A stretch of 64,000 nucleotides of DNA, from NCBI GenBank assembly GCA_039105265.1, contig JAPFFF010000069.1, positions 372,001 through 436,000 of the forward strand, in the 5' to 3' direction. Position 1 is the first letter of the stretch; each line of letters starts with the position of its first letter. This document shows positions 29,001 to 39,130 of the stretch, one piece after another. A program made the position numbers and the translations under genes. This DNA is from Tritrichomonas musculus (taxonomy: Eukaryota > Parabasalia > Tritrichomonadida > Tritrichomonadidae). Below the pieces are notes generated by a model. It saw only the letters and a program-made list of their open reading frames with translations, was not told the origin of the DNA and ran no database searches.

Positions 29001-30910
29001 GGAAAATAGAAATGGAAAATTGAAAGCAAAGGAATCAAATGCTTTTTTTCAGTTAAAAAGGTTGCAACTGGTCTTGATTTTAATGTTTTTTCTTTCTTTT
29101 TTGCATTGTTTTGTAACAGTAGTTGATTAGATATGTCAAAGTCGCGTGCTCTTGCTGAATGAATGTTTAATTTTGTTTCTTTTAAAGAACAAAATTGTAG
29201 TATTTTGGGATTGACTATTGTCATTGGATGAAGAAGAGGATCAACAATGCTATTTTTATTATCATTCTTTGTACTAATATAATCAGCACCACTATTGTTA
29301 CTTCCAGATGATGAACCACTTGCACTAGAATATAAGCGGTTATCAAGCATTCTAGCGATTTCTATTTCTTTCAAATATTTCTCAAAATCGCCACATGCAG
29401 ATAAGCAAAAGTCAGCATAATAATAATGAATGAAAGAGTCAAAAGCATATCTTTTCATCAAATAATGAAATTCATTCTTTACTTCAATATAAAAATAGGC
29501 TGCTGACAATCCTTCTTTTGAAGCAATAAAAACTTTCTTGTTCTTCCTTGCAACCCAAAACAGATGTTTATGAACCAAAAAAGATCGAAAAAAATTATTC
29601 AAGCAAACCAAATTCTTACTTGTTGATTCAACTCCTTCTAAACTTTTCAAAATTTTCTTAAAAATAAAAACCATGAAAGAATTGAAATTTGAGCTACTAT
29701 GAAAGTCTTTCAATTCTTTCAAACAATCTTTTCTTTTTGAAGGAAAGAGCGCCAAGAATCGAACAACTTCAATAACAGATGAATTCCGAATACCAGCTGT
29801 CTTTTTTTGATATGATAAAAAACGCAACAAGCAATCAGGATCACTATATTCAGCAGCCACAATTCTGATAACAGAAGTAACAGAACCGATTAAAAATCTA
29901 GGCAAAATATTGTTTGCATCAATGTTGTTTATTTGACTCTGTTTGCTTTGAGAAATGAATGGATAAAATGCTTTAAGACATAATTTCACCATGAAATAAG
30001 TGTGAACTTTGAGTAACAGAGCAAAAAATACTAATAAAAAAATGAGCAATAATAAAGAATAAACTTCATTCTTAACAAAATATTTGAACAAAACCATAAA
30101 TGGGCAAATAAAGAAAGGAGCAACTTCTAAATATTGACCAATTGGCGACGTGTGAGCCTGGATTGTCAATCTAAAATACAAAGTTAAAAAACATAAGAAA
30201 AAAATGAAGCCAATCAAAATTGAAGCGACAATATTATTCGTAATATATTTAAATTCAAAGCAAAAAACAGAAATTACTATTCTAATCGAATAAATTAAAG
30301 TGATGTACTTTCCATCATAAAAATCGGCTTTTGAATGTTCAACAAAATCAATTTGAAAGAGGAAAACAGATGCAAAATAACAATGAACGATTTGCAACAT
30401 TATGTTGATTGACGCTACAATCAATGAAATAATCATTTTAAAGTCAGAATAGTTTTTTAAAATGAAAACTTGCTCAATTAAGTAAGATAGACGGAAGATT
30501 AAAGGAGCTGTCATAATTGGGCATAGAAATTGTTGACAAATACGAATTACTAAGGCACACCAAAAGTTCACATGCTTTTGATTACTGAATTTTTGTATGT
30601 GTACTTGTGAATATGCGATAATTAAAAATGGAGTGATGATGATTGCAAAGAAAAATATTGAATCTGTAAGCATTGTCTTCGTCCCAAATATCCATGGGAG
30701 ATAAAATGATGCTGACTCAAGATTCCTCCAAAATGTTGAATATTGATTCGTATCAAAGATTTCTGTAGGTTTGCTGCAGGTTATAAATATTAAGCTTAAT
30801 TGGACAAGATACGTAAAAAGAATCAACCAGTTAAAATAACTGCGGAATGGGCATTTCATTCGTATCAGATAATATAAGTTAAAAAGGGAAGATAGTTTGA
30901 AAAATTTCAT
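26015..30910 (-). CDS. large multi-pass membrane protein with cyclase-like C-terminus
   Basis: At 1631 residues it has a cluster of about eight hydrophobic segments in the first 320 residues, then further ones near 620-645, 865-890, 1110-1135 and 1285-1310. An acidic loop (DDENAPEEDNEEEEEEN) precedes the late pair. The C-terminal 320 residues include a PAS-like stretch (about 1345-1400, ALVITSVTKTDDIYSVSDN) and a region reminiscent of class III nucleotide cyclases (about 1450-1600, with SIHIINVDGVMITFSS where cyclases have the second metal-binding GD). This order resembles the big trichomonad membrane proteins annotated as adenylate/guanylate cyclases. The first metal Asp is not evident (FIISVRIS), so the cyclase is probably dead. 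The assignment rests on recalled architecture. The start is ATG at 30908-30910. Confidence 0.6.
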   Translation of the reverse strand: MKFFKLSSLFNLYYLIRMKCPFRSYFNWLILFTYLVQLSLIFITCSKPTEIFDTNQYSTFWRNLESASFYLPWIFGTKTMLTDSIFFFAIIITPFLIIAYSQVHIQKFSNQKHVNFWCALVIRICQQFLCPIMTAPLIFRLSYLIEQVFILKNYSDFKMIISLIVASINIMLQIVHCYFASVFLFQIDFVEHSKADFYDGKYITLIYSIRIVISVFCFEFKYITNNIVASILIGFIFFLCFLTLYFRLTIQAHTSPIGQYLEVAPFFICPFMVLFKYFVKNEVYSLLLLIFLLVFFALLLKVHTYFMVKLCLKAFYPFISQSKQSQINNIDANNILPRFLIGSVTSVIRIVAAEYSDPDCLLRFLSYQKKTAGIRNSSVIEVVRFLALFPSKRKDCLKELKDFHSSSNFNSFMVFIFKKILKSLEGVESTSKNLVCLNNFFRSFLVHKHLFWVARKNKKVFIASKEGLSAAYFYIEVKNEFHYLMKRYAFDSFIHYYYADFCLSACGDFEKYLKEIEIARMLDNRLYSSASGSSSGSNNSGADYISTKNDNKNSIVDPLLHPMTIVNPKILQFCSLKETKLNIHSARARDFDISNQLLLQNNAKKKEKTLKSRPVATFLTEKKHLIPLLSIFHFYFPIALFLYVIGELYIKDHQIRVYSDELYNISNRLVGTLYFASSSIYLPYLTNEYLKNWDSENLTFWIKQKKHYPKIKKLMFKETMKETFNFSTEKYFDNYYDLNSMKSDLLVNADYKEKYFLYDDDLLEIFFNLPFDIINFYSQLEPFKGMTTGMIFIFEYYISNNMLKNYTMQEVLDQIANDIDALVISTFKDIYDKVLRIKKITNILLELYKSDLEGYKICKVALISMCIFTAVSWIVYIIQINCIYQRDPEKIDFLSSKHLFSLFLLQDSKKAWELLRAKVENSSDNQTDFSITSPHSSVNLSSIPLASSHFSDKNYYDIKENIPNTNDTESNEEPLLETTVNGYDFNKDLRSLLNSNNFINLDRSKHNFSLFFRNDKNKTNRELNAEKDSIFDDENAPEEDNEEEEEENAKGIYESENSISFQEDDICEQAILISRATEKEAFLSYPYFHLVILLCAPLIFTVLVIAMFQIPLRVVAINHEKTFQKILYGESLANHSFILFNATFDILEKRIKKTKLYKTNNYFQPKKDKNISNSSYPGNIDENGDEIIYGLDEILSDLKNLSEFKNENCYDFFEIVCMSLETALNTIINSSTATSTIVTQCIPFIYLFTWDLFQDLFLSNVNDLFVMKISNGRSFIIATILLMLTVIHVSFSASILLKKAFNSLFHFPDDFLNPPVKNSKNNSKNIKDKIPQNALVITSVTKTDDIYSVSDNSKEIINRNLNDLISMKMSDLFPKVYSSDSDDMSHLCEFFITEKKKKIFRYSSERIGCLTKTVLIEENRPDTQNTNENLLIQKFNGFIPKYFAEQYSKNDQNEFNFCNNFIISVRISHEISPLMIEKCFNSANHISQNSISIHIINVDGVMITFSSNSNCKLVVILLLIRDLIDDVIKNTKVQNCVYSVYVHFMKDFKVTVVNDEELYLEFQPLEMNFFRARLFQIDEGQIAFSESVKQEFQAILDMTERQDISIDLGESDESIYTIPFDQLSSKLVVFV

Positions 30911-31794
30911 TTTTTAAGGCTAGTGACATGTTATTTGAAATTTTTTTTTAGGCTAATGACATTTTCTTGGAAAGAAAAGGTAATATGAATAAATTTTCTT
31001 AAAAATTTAAATATTTAATGGTTTTTAATTATAAACAACTTCAATATTGCTTGAAATTCTTAATTATCTTTAATTATCAACCAAAAAAAGTGAATGATTG
31101 ATAAAGATGAAAATAATTTATTTTATATTTTCTTTTATTTAATGTATATATTTAAAAAAGTTTTAATTATAAACAGTTTCAAGTGAAATAATATAAAAAC
31201 AATTTGAGAATAATATCAATGAAAACTAAATAATTCCTCCACAATTTTTCTATTATATCAGAAATATATTTATCAAAATTCTGTTGATTATTTTTTTCAG
31301 TTTGAAAGCATATTATTTCACAGTTTTGGTATAATTAAAAATTATTATTTCAAAAATAAATCAAAAAGAAAGTATTTTTGTGATGCTATAACAGGTAATT
31401 GTTGACTGTATTTTTTTGTTTTTAATTTCCAAAACTAGATTCATAGATCTTAAATATCATCTTATATTGATAAATACGATGAAAAATTTTGATTTGTTTT
31501 AAAAACTTAAATGCATTGATTTATATAATTTAATAATAAAATTATTCATATTATTATGATATTCTAGAATTATTTATTTGAAACAAAGTAACTGAATAAG
31601 AATAATTACTTTCCATATCTATAGAATTATTTGACTTCCTTATATTGGCAAGATTTATTATGAATAGTTCATTTTAGAAAAAAAATTGGTTTGAGTTCTA
31701 TATAAAGTTGCCTTCAAAGCATATAATTCTAATAATTTTTTTCAGATCAAGTAATAACTCTGTTTGGCATTAATAATGAATTGCAAATCAGTTC
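30911..31794. other. AT-rich intergenic region
   Basis: Nothing supported. The bases just upstream of the membrane-protein ATG repeat GGCTAGTGACAT / GGCTAATGACAT about 40 bp apart, a possible small duplication or paired site. Confidence 0.5.
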
Positions 31795-32307
31795 TCATGA
31801 CCAATTTCTTGCAATTGATATTTGTGTTAGTGATGAACACTCAGAGAAAGCATAATTTCCAATTGAAGTTACTGATGATGTAATTGATATTTCTTTTAGT
31901 ATTGAGCATCCTTCGAAAAAATAATCTTCAATTTGAGTTACAGATGGTGGAATTAATATTTGCTTTAGAAATGTACATCTAGTAAAAGCAGAATAACCAA
32001 TTACTTTAATAAATGGTGGAATAGTTGCTGTATCAATCATTGGTTTTGTCCAAACAATAGTATCATTCAAATTTTGTCCTCCACAATTTTTGCAAAGTAG
32101 AAATCTGTCTTCTATAAACTCTATATACTTTTCATTACACGGAATAATTATCATTTGATTTAAGTTTTTACATTCTGCAAAATGATTTTTCCCAACTGAT
32201 GTAACAGATGATGGAATTGATATTTGTTTTAGTGATGAGCATTCATAAAAATTTCTTTTAATGAAAGCTATTTTCAGATATATCAAAAACTTAGTACAAA
32301 GTGCCAA
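31795..32307 (-). pseudogene. BspA-type LRR gene fragment
   Basis: About 170 codons carry five or six BspA repeats (LKQISIPSSVTSVGKNHFAEC, IPPFIKVIGYSAFTRC, LIPPSVTQIEDYFFEGC, ending LTQISIARNWS). The open frame starts without ATG (TTG at its limit) in mid-protein, and the repeat block ends abruptly. It is a truncated fragment rather than a gene. It abuts the left arm of the inverted duplication. Confidence 0.65.
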
Positions 32308-32652
32308 TGTTACTAACTTCAGAACTTAATTGAAAAATTACATTCAAAATCATCACGATCTCCAATCCCTTGTTAATCAACTTCCTTTTTTCATGATCTG
32401 TTTTCATATATTCTGATCATTCATTGCAAAATCTATGGAAATCGAATTATATAAAACAGATTAATTAAAAACGTATATTTATTAAATACATATCAGAGAA
32501 ATATAGCAACCACAAAAGGTCTATTTTTGCAAAGAAAAACAATATTCATCATTGTTCCAAAATAATAATAAAAATATAATTTTATTTAAATTCATGATAA
32601 ATTAAAACAAGATAAATTATGATTAGTTAGAGACGGTTTGTTCTTGTGAAAA

Positions 32653-33693
32653 TTAGAAATCACTTCCTGAATTTGATTCTGAGTTTGGATCTGAAGGTTC
32701 GTTTTCCATTACATAATCGATTGGGTCTTGTGCGGCTGGATCTGCTGGATGCTGGCAGGGGCTGTACATTGCCTCGTCCATGACTCCTGGACTTGTCGAG
32801 TCGCATGAAACTGATGTCCCGAATCGGCCAAGGAAGCCGTTTAATCGTTCCACAAGTCTCTGTGCTGAGATTGAAGGATCGTCGTAGATGACTTTGCTGA
32901 AGTAGTAAGTGAAGATTCCGTGCGATCTTCGCCCCTCTTTCGTGCTTGGATCCGTTGACTTGTTCACTGAGAACGACAGCATGTCCGACGTGTCTTTCCT
33001 GTTGACGCGGTTGACCTGGCTGATGTCGAAGACTGAGCCGCCGGTGACACAGTCCGAAACGAAGACGACTTTGCACTTGCCGTTGCTGTCTCGTGCAATT
33101 AACCGGCCGATTTGTTCGCTCGTGGCCAATTTGTTCTTGAATTCAATTCCGTGGCTGCCGCCTTCAACTCCGTCTTCGCCAGAGTAGAAAACCGTCAGAT
33201 TCTCTGTCGTGTGGAACAAGAAGAATTGAAGATACTTTGGATAGTTTCCTCTGGGGCAGTTAATCAGATAGAAAACTTTGAAGCCAAGTCGATGGTGATA
33301 AAGGCCAAATAGGTAGCCATCGTTCATCGCTCCAATTTGGGCATCATGTTTATGATGTTCGTAATTATTCATCAAAATTAGGCAAACTTTGTCATATCCT
33401 TCTTTTGGCATGTTGTCACGGCTCTCATGGTTAAGACAACGGCCAATTCGTTTGAATGCTCGCTTGAGTTTCTTTTGAGTTGAGACATGACGAACTTTTT
33501 GGAATTTCTTCTCTGAAAATTCATTGTTCTTGTGCATCATTTTCGTTGTTCGATGCTCATAATGCGGGTGCTTTTGGAATTTTCCTGGTTTGTCATAGCA
33601 GACGTTGTTATCTGCAACGGTCTCAATTCCTTTGCCGTATTCTGGGTTTTCTGTTGGTGGGGTGTTAATATCAACAACTTGTTTGGTTTCCAT
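32653..33693 (-). CDS. caspase-fold (C14-like) protein lacking the catalytic His, copy 1
   Basis: The 346-residue protein shows a caspase/metacaspase fold: KVCLILMNNYEHH (102-114), then the DAxxxGAMNDGYLFGLYHHRLGFKVF block (117-141), TVFYSGED (167-174) where family members have YSGHG, and KVVFVSDCVTGGS (208-220) with the nucleophile-position Cys 215 in the DC motif. The catalytic His is replaced in SGED, so proteolysis is doubtful unless His 181 (GGSHG) substitutes. The C-terminal 40 residues are acidic and Ser-rich. Codon use is GC-rich at third positions. Trichomonads carry families of such C14-like genes. It is almost identical to the gene at 43472. The start is ATG at 33691-33693, with a TCATTTTTATT initiator-like motif just before it. 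Confidence 0.8.
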   Translation of the reverse strand: METKQVVDINTPPTENPEYGKGIETVADNNVCYDKPGKFQKHPHYEHRTTKMMHKNNEFSEKKFQKVRHVSTQKKLKRAFKRIGRCLNHESRDNMPKEGYDKVCLILMNNYEHHKHDAQIGAMNDGYLFGLYHHRLGFKVFYLINCPRGNYPKYLQFFLFHTTENLTVFYSGEDGVEGGSHGIEFKNKLATSEQIGRLIARDSNGKCKVVFVSDCVTGGSVFDISQVNRVNRKDTSDMLSFSVNKSTDPSTKEGRRSHGIFTYYFSKVIYDDPSISAQRLVERLNGFLGRFGTSVSCDSTSPGVMDEAMYSPCQHPADPAAQDPIDYVMENEPSDPNSESNSGSDF

Positions 33694-33698
33694 GGTAA

Positions 33699-33709
33699 AA
33701 TAAAAATGA
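33699..33709 (-). promoter_or_regulatory. candidate initiator of caspase-like copy 1
   Basis: TCATTTTTATTTT on the minus strand, 14 bp from the ATG, fits the trichomonad Inr (TCA core with A at +1, then Y, W). It is conserved in the duplicate at 43456. Confidence 0.5.
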
Positions 33710-33995
33710 TATGGTTCTCATCTTTTAGCAATTCTGCAATTTTTTCTATTTCTTTTGAATTTAAAAATATTATATTTTTTGTGAGCAATTAAATAAATTA
33801 TCAATGAAAAAGTTAATGATAATAATTTTGAATTCACTCAAATATTGATAGGATTAAGATATCTCATTGAATTATGATTTCTCATAAATTTGAGAGAAGA
33901 TAAGAGAAAAACTTGATGACAACAAATGTTTTTTTGTTATTAAATTGAATTTATTTTGATTGCTATCAAAAACAAAGATTTCTTTTGAAGTTTTT

Positions 33996-34216
33996 TTTAT
34001 TTTTCCTTTTTTTATTTTTTTGGTTGATATAATTGTATCTAAACAATAATTTGAACAAATCAAATGAATATTGATTTGAATTTAATCCTTTTTCCAGCTC
34101 TGGTAACTAAAATAATGATTTTAGAAGAATACCTTGTAAATAATTATTATTATTATTTACAGAACAAAAATATATTGGATTTTTGATATAATTAATATAG
34201 CATATAAATCAAAAAA
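33996..34216. other. spacer before the tRNA
   Basis: AT-rich, no gene seen. It lies outside the inverted arm. Confidence 0.5.
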
Positions 34217-34298
34217 GGTTGTTTGGCCGAGGGGCCTAAGGCGTCAGACTGAGTTTCTGATCTCGTTAGAGGCGTGGGTTCGAATCCCACAGCAACCA
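34217..34298 (+). tRNA. tRNA-Leu (anticodon GAG)
   Basis: The 82-nt sequence folds as a class II tRNA. The acceptor GGTTGTT pairs with AGCAACC (one G-T), discriminator A. The D arm GCC...GGC, anticodon stem TCAGA/TCTGA with loop CTGAGTT, long variable arm TCTCGTTAGAGG, and T arm GTGGG-TTCGAAT-CCCAC are all present. The anticodon is GAG at 34250-34252, reading Leu CUC/CUU. Discriminator A with a long variable arm supports Leu over Ser. Internal A box TGGCCGAGGGG and B box GGTTCGAATCC are present. T at position 37 is unusual, since a purine is expected there. No intron is seen. Confidence 0.9.
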
Positions 34299-34299
34299 A

Positions 34300-34305
34300 T
34301 TTTTT
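34300..34305 (+). terminator. RNA polymerase III terminator
   Basis: A run of six T starts two bases after the tRNA's discriminator base, the normal Pol III stop signal. Confidence 0.8.
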
Positions 34306-34439
34306 GGTTTTTTAGAAAAGTTTTATTGAATAAAGTATTTAATGGGCCAGAAACAATAGCAATATTTGATTGTTCTATTATTTTTGGATAAAAAATTACA
34401 ATGTAATTGAAAAGTTTCCATTTCAACTTATGTTATTTC

Positions 34440-34575
34440 TTAAAGAGAATCATATAAATCTTCTCCAAAGCCTTTATAAAATTCTGGGGAAAGATTTTTT
34501 GCATTTGGATATTTTGGTGGTGTTTCTTTTTTATTACCAATTTTCGATGATAGAATTGGTTTCAATTCAAAATTA
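34440..34575 (-). pseudogene. 3' end of a Sel1-repeat gene, cut off by the transposon
   Basis: On the minus strand a frame reads YNFELKPILSSKIG, then YPNAKNLSPEFYKGFGED, and stops at 34440-34442. This resembles the C-terminal tail of trichomonad Sel1-repeat proteins. It ends exactly at the transposon's left TA (34574-34575), while the preceding part of the gene stands on the other side of the transposon (39918 onward). The two parts are offset by one frame, so the host gene also has a small indel. Confidence 0.6.
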
Positions 34576-35968
34576 CCCATTACTCCCACGAATTTAGTGA
34601 GTTTGCGTATTCAATGGTTTATTCTCAGAAAAAATAATTTTATTTTTTTTATTTTATAATTTTTTTATTCAATTTTTTTTATTTTTCGACAATTCTTTTT
34701 TTCTAATTCAATTTTTTGAATTATTTTTTTTTTTGTACGTTTATAATTGTTTTTTAGAGTAAATATTTCCAATTTTTTAGATGTTCTTTTTAGCAAATGC
34801 TATCATTCCTTATAAAATGTTTATATATGATATCTTGACAACTTGATGGTGCAAACAAAAAAAAATCTCAAATTTTGATCGATGATAATATTTAAATTAC
34901 ATGAAATGTATTCAAAATTTCGGGTAACATTCTTACAGAAATTAGTAGTATCTAGTATGATTTATCAGAATATTGAGGTTTCAAAAGATTTTATTTTTTT
35001 TCTTTTCCAAAATCTAATAATTGATTACTTATCAGCAGGCTCATTTCTCATTTTTTCTGTTTTCTTTTCGAGCCTTCTTTTTTTATTTTTACAAATAAAC
35101 ATGATTATCGTTAGTCTTGTTAAAGCTTTTTTTATTCTCTACAAAATATCTTTTTTTTTTAATGTTTTTTTGATTTTTAGACTGTGTTGATCAGTTTAAC
35201 ATGTCATAAATTATATAAGCAAGCATGCTAATCATTTTTTATTATATTCATGATTTTTTTATTTAATCTTATATATTTGTTTTTAATTTACTCCAATGTG
35301 TGCCAATTCAACATTATATCATGTAATTACTTTCAATAATTCAAAATAATGCATAATTATATCAATATTAAATCAAATTATAAAAATCAAATTATGATAT
35401 TAATGGATGCAAGTATATTCTCATTAAAAAAAGTATTTAATAATTATTATTAAGTGATTAATACAGAATAATGATTCCAAAATTTGATTTTTAACTACTT
35501 ATTCTAAGTAATATCATAATTATTATATTTTTGTTGTTTTTGCATTGAAACTCTTACTCAACACTTTTATTAACATCCAATTAAATATATATTTATAGTA
35601 TTTTACTTGCATTTTAATTCAAACAAATTTAAATTAATCTTTAATCATCATCTATTTTTTAATTTTAACTGTGCATATATTAATATTGTATTTTCTAATT
35701 TCAGAAATAGAAAAGCATGTAGAAAATTATGTAATATTATAATAAAAATGGAGTTTTCACACTAAAATTTTATTTTCAATTAAAAAGTTTGATGAAAATA
35801 TCAATTTTTATTTTTATATTTTTAGTTAGGCATTTTCATCTGATTATATTTCATGTAAAATTATTTTTATAATCTTCTTTTGATATTTAAAGTAATTAAA
35901 TTTCCTCATTAAACTAGTAAAGTTGTGTAAAAAAAAAAATTCAATTTATATTTGGTAGAACAATTAAA

Positions 35969-37864
35969 ATGAGTTTTCGTCAATCTTTATATTCATGGCT
36001 ACCAAATACCAACAATTTGATGAATTTTACGCAACCCGCGTTTAACATTTATTATCCTTTCATTGAATCTCCAGAAATGAGAAGGAAAAGAAATCTTCGC
36101 AAATTATGCGATTTGATATGCGACAAAAGTATCAATAATTTCTTTCAAGAGAACGCAGAAATTTATTCAGACCAATTTTTTGAAGATGCATATCTCCTTA
36201 AATCAAGAGATCCGAAATGCTCATATAAAACATTGAAAAAAAATCTCGAAGTGAACTATAATGATTTAAAAAATGAAGATTTGAGCATGTTTCAAAATAA
36301 ATGCGAATTGTATTTTTCAATGAAAAGGGCTGAAAATAAAGTTTCAAGTAAATTTTTGAATACAATTGATAAACTTCAAAAAAGTTTTGATAATGCGATA
36401 TTAAGATTAAGCGATCAACAAGTTCCAGCAAAAACAGTCAAACCTGGAATTCAAAAAAGAGAAGGGCGATGGTCTTCTATTGAAACAAATCATTTATTAA
36501 CTGTAATTAAAACTGGCGTTTCTTCAGGTCAAATTTTGAATGAAAAAGGTGGAATTGACTGGGAAATCGTTGCAGATTATATACCTGGAAGAATTTCTAA
36601 ATCATGTCATGATAAATTTCAGTCACTTCAAAAAAAAAATCCTCTAACTTTTTCTATTGAAAATTTAAGACAATTGAATAATAAAATTGAAAATTATAAA
36701 TTAAATAAAAAATTTTATAGAGCTTTAACAAATGATCAAGAGGAGAATTTATTTAATAAAATTAAAAACAAAATCGAAAATTCTGAAGTAGTACAATTAA
36801 ATGACATTTCATTGATGGCCAGAGAAATTTTTTATAGTCCTTTAGCATTGGCAACAAAAGCTTTAATATACTCATCTTTGAGGGAAAAAATAATACCATT
36901 TGATGAAGATGGTAATCTAAATATAGAAAACTTTGAAGAAAAAATTAATGAGTTATTGACAATTGCAACAGATGAACCACAAAAGCTCATAGAAGAATAT
37001 AAATTGGAAAACTTTAAAGGTAGCAAAAGTTGGTGCTATAAGTTCATGATAAGGCATGGACTTGTCTTCCGAAAAGCACACTATGAAAGACGAGGTGTAA
37101 TTAATGGTTCACATATCGACATATATTTAAATGAAATAATAGATGCTGTGAATGAATTTGGCCCAGATCGTGTGCTCAATATGGATGAAACACAGATTAA
37201 AACAAATAACTTAAGTCCACAAATGATTGCCTTAAAAGGGCAAGAGACTGTTAAGTGCCTAAAAGAAAACGTGAACGAAAAAGAAGGAACTACCTTCATT
37301 GCAACCGTTGCAATGAATCCAAAAAAACGTTTTCCTTTGGCTATCGTAGCCAAAGGAAAAACAAAAAGAAGTGAAGTAAAATACCAAATCGATCAATCAT
37401 CTCCAGAATTAATTACTCATTCACAAAATGGTTATACGACATCAGATGTGATGAAAGTCTACTTAAAATGGTTGAGGAAAAGAATGACAGATGGTCCGTT
37501 TGCTTTGATTCTAGACGTATATAAGTCGCATGTGGAAAAGTCAGTTAGACAACTTGCAGAAAAGTTGCAAATTAGGTTGATATTTGTCCCTGCCTGTGGA
37601 ACAGGTAAATATCAACCTCTTGACCGCAGGCTTTTCGGAATCGTGAAAAAGCAGCTTGCAGCTCGAGAACTGATCTCACCTACACCTGTTGATTCGACAA
37701 GATGGGAATATATAACAATTGAAATTTGGGAAAAAATAAGTGATGAAGCAATTAATTCAGCTTTTGATATTCCTGATTTGATGAGATTATTTAATTCAGG
37801 ATTTCATGATGATGATGATACATCTGATAGTGAATGGAATTACACTGAAGAAGAAGATGAATAA
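35969..37864 (+). CDS. pogo-type transposase with Myb/SANT domain
   Basis: The 631-residue protein has an N-terminal helical region, a Myb/SANT-like DNA-binding domain at about 168-228 (REGRWSSIETNHLL...GGIDWEIVADYIPGR), a CENP-B-type helix-turn-helix region ending near 375 (SWCYKFMIRHGLVFRK), and a DDE_1 catalytic core. The catalytic acids are Asp 406 (NMDETQ), Asp 516 (ILDVYKSH) and Asp 552 (YQPLDRR), spacing DD35D, as in the pogo/Tigger/jerky branch of Tc1/mariner. It would cut and paste the surrounding element at TA sites. The tail is acidic. The ATG at 35969 follows AACAATTAAA. No stop or frame change is seen, so activity is possible. A Myb domain in a pogo transposase is unusual. Confidence 0.9.
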   Translation: MSFRQSLYSWLPNTNNLMNFTQPAFNIYYPFIESPEMRRKRNLRKLCDLICDKSINNFFQENAEIYSDQFFEDAYLLKSRDPKCSYKTLKKNLEVNYNDLKNEDLSMFQNKCELYFSMKRAENKVSSKFLNTIDKLQKSFDNAILRLSDQQVPAKTVKPGIQKREGRWSSIETNHLLTVIKTGVSSGQILNEKGGIDWEIVADYIPGRISKSCHDKFQSLQKKNPLTFSIENLRQLNNKIENYKLNKKFYRALTNDQEENLFNKIKNKIENSEVVQLNDISLMAREIFYSPLALATKALIYSSLREKIIPFDEDGNLNIENFEEKINELLTIATDEPQKLIEEYKLENFKGSKSWCYKFMIRHGLVFRKAHYERRGVINGSHIDIYLNEIIDAVNEFGPDRVLNMDETQIKTNNLSPQMIALKGQETVKCLKENVNEKEGTTFIATVAMNPKKRFPLAIVAKGKTKRSEVKYQIDQSSPELITHSQNGYTTSDVMKVYLKWLRKRMTDGPFALILDVYKSHVEKSVRQLAEKLQIRLIFVPACGTGKYQPLDRRLFGIVKKQLAARELISPTPVDSTRWEYITIEIWEKISDEAINSAFDIPDLMRLFNSGFHDDDDTSDSEWNYTEEEDE

Positions 37865-37918
37865 AAATAATTCAATACTTTTTTTTTTTTAATTTTTCTT
37901 AATTTATTCACATATTTG

Positions 37919-39130
37919 TTTATTCGTTCATTCATTCATTCATTCACTAAATGTATGAATAAGCGAATGAATAAAAGATTGAATGAATGAATGTTTGAAT
38001 AAATAAGAGAAAAATATTCTCTCATGAATAAGTGAATAAATAAAAGATTGAATGAAAGAATGAATACATGAACAAATGAATAAGTAAATAAATAAAAGAT
38101 TGAAAGAATAAACAAATAAGTGAATGAATGAATAAAAGAATAAGCGAATGAATGAACAAACGAATAAGCGAATGAATGAACAAACGAATAAGCGAATGAA
38201 TGAATAAATGAAACAATAGACAAGTGAATGAATAAATAATTAAACAAAGAAGTAAATAAATTAAAGTAAAAATGAATAAAGATATACGATAAATATGTTT
38301 AAGTAGATAAATAAAGCACTTTTTTAAATTTTAAATAAAAATGTATATCTATAAAATCATATAATGGAAGACGATTACAATTATTTAAAAAAAATAATGA
38401 TAACAAAATCCCAATTGATTAACATTTTGTATGACATGTGATATGAAATCATAAATATTAATTTATTCATATTACATCGTCTAAAAAAAATTAACATTTT
38501 AATCAGATATGCAAATAATGCTTTGACTTATGCAAAATAAAAATAACATTTTTAATCTGCCTTTTACATATTAGACAGATTTATCGTCTAACTTTAATTG
38601 AATTATTGAATGATTGATTGAAAGATTGAATAAACGAATAAGTGGATGAATGAATGAAAAAATTGATAAGAAATTGAATGAATAATTAAACAAATAAGTG
38701 AATAAATAAAAGTAAAAATGAATAATTGAATGATTGATTGAAAGATTGAATGAATAAAAGAATAAGTGAATGAATAAATAGATGAAAAAAATGATAAGTG
38801 AATAATTGAAAGAATGAATAGATGAAAAAAGGATAAGTGATTAATTGAAAGAATGAATAAACGAATAAGTGAATGAATAAATATAAAAATGGATAAGTGA
38901 ATAATTGAATGATTGAATGGAAGATTGAAAGAAAGAATTAATGAACCAATAAAAAAGTGAATGAATAAACGAATGATGGAATAACTGAATGAATAAATGA
39001 ATAAATGGAAAAATGGATAAGAGAATGAATAAGCAAATGAATAATTGAATGATTGAATAAATAAATGGATGAATAAATGATTGATTGAATAAATAAATGA
39101 TTAAATTAATAAGTGTATAATTGAATAAAG
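37919..39130. repeat. degenerate GAAT/GAATAA satellite inside the transposon
   Basis: The plus strand consists of drifting 4- and 8-bp units such as GAATGAAT, AAGCGAATGAATGA and GAATAAGTGAATGA in two blocks (about 37919-38270 and 38605-39130). The minus-strand ORFs here are the translation of the satellite (FIHSFAYSFVHS repeated), not genes. Confidence 0.85.

Larger units (their letters stand above)
32457..33995. repeat. left arm of a 1.54-kb inverted duplication
   Basis: This segment is the reverse complement of 43171-44710 with few substitutions, from about CAGATTAATTAAAAACG on its left to CTTTTGAAG on its right. It contains a whole caspase-like gene with both flanks. No target duplication or transposase is seen at its ends. 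Spacer between arms is about 9.2 kb. Confidence 0.9.

Noticed and set aside
34244-34426. 60-codon minus ORF containing GCCGIRTHASNE
   Set aside because: It is the antisense translation of the tRNA-Leu gene.
34882-35190. Hydrophobic 102-codon ORF inside the pogo-type element
   Set aside because: Phe/Leu/Ile-rich composition follows from T-rich DNA; no conserved features. A second transposon gene is not supported.
37936-38247. ORFs with FIHSFAYSFVHS repeats
   Set aside because: Direct translation of the GAAT satellite.
37919-39130. CRISPR-like array
   Set aside because: Units of 4-8 bp with no unique spacers; a drifting satellite in a eukaryotic transposon.
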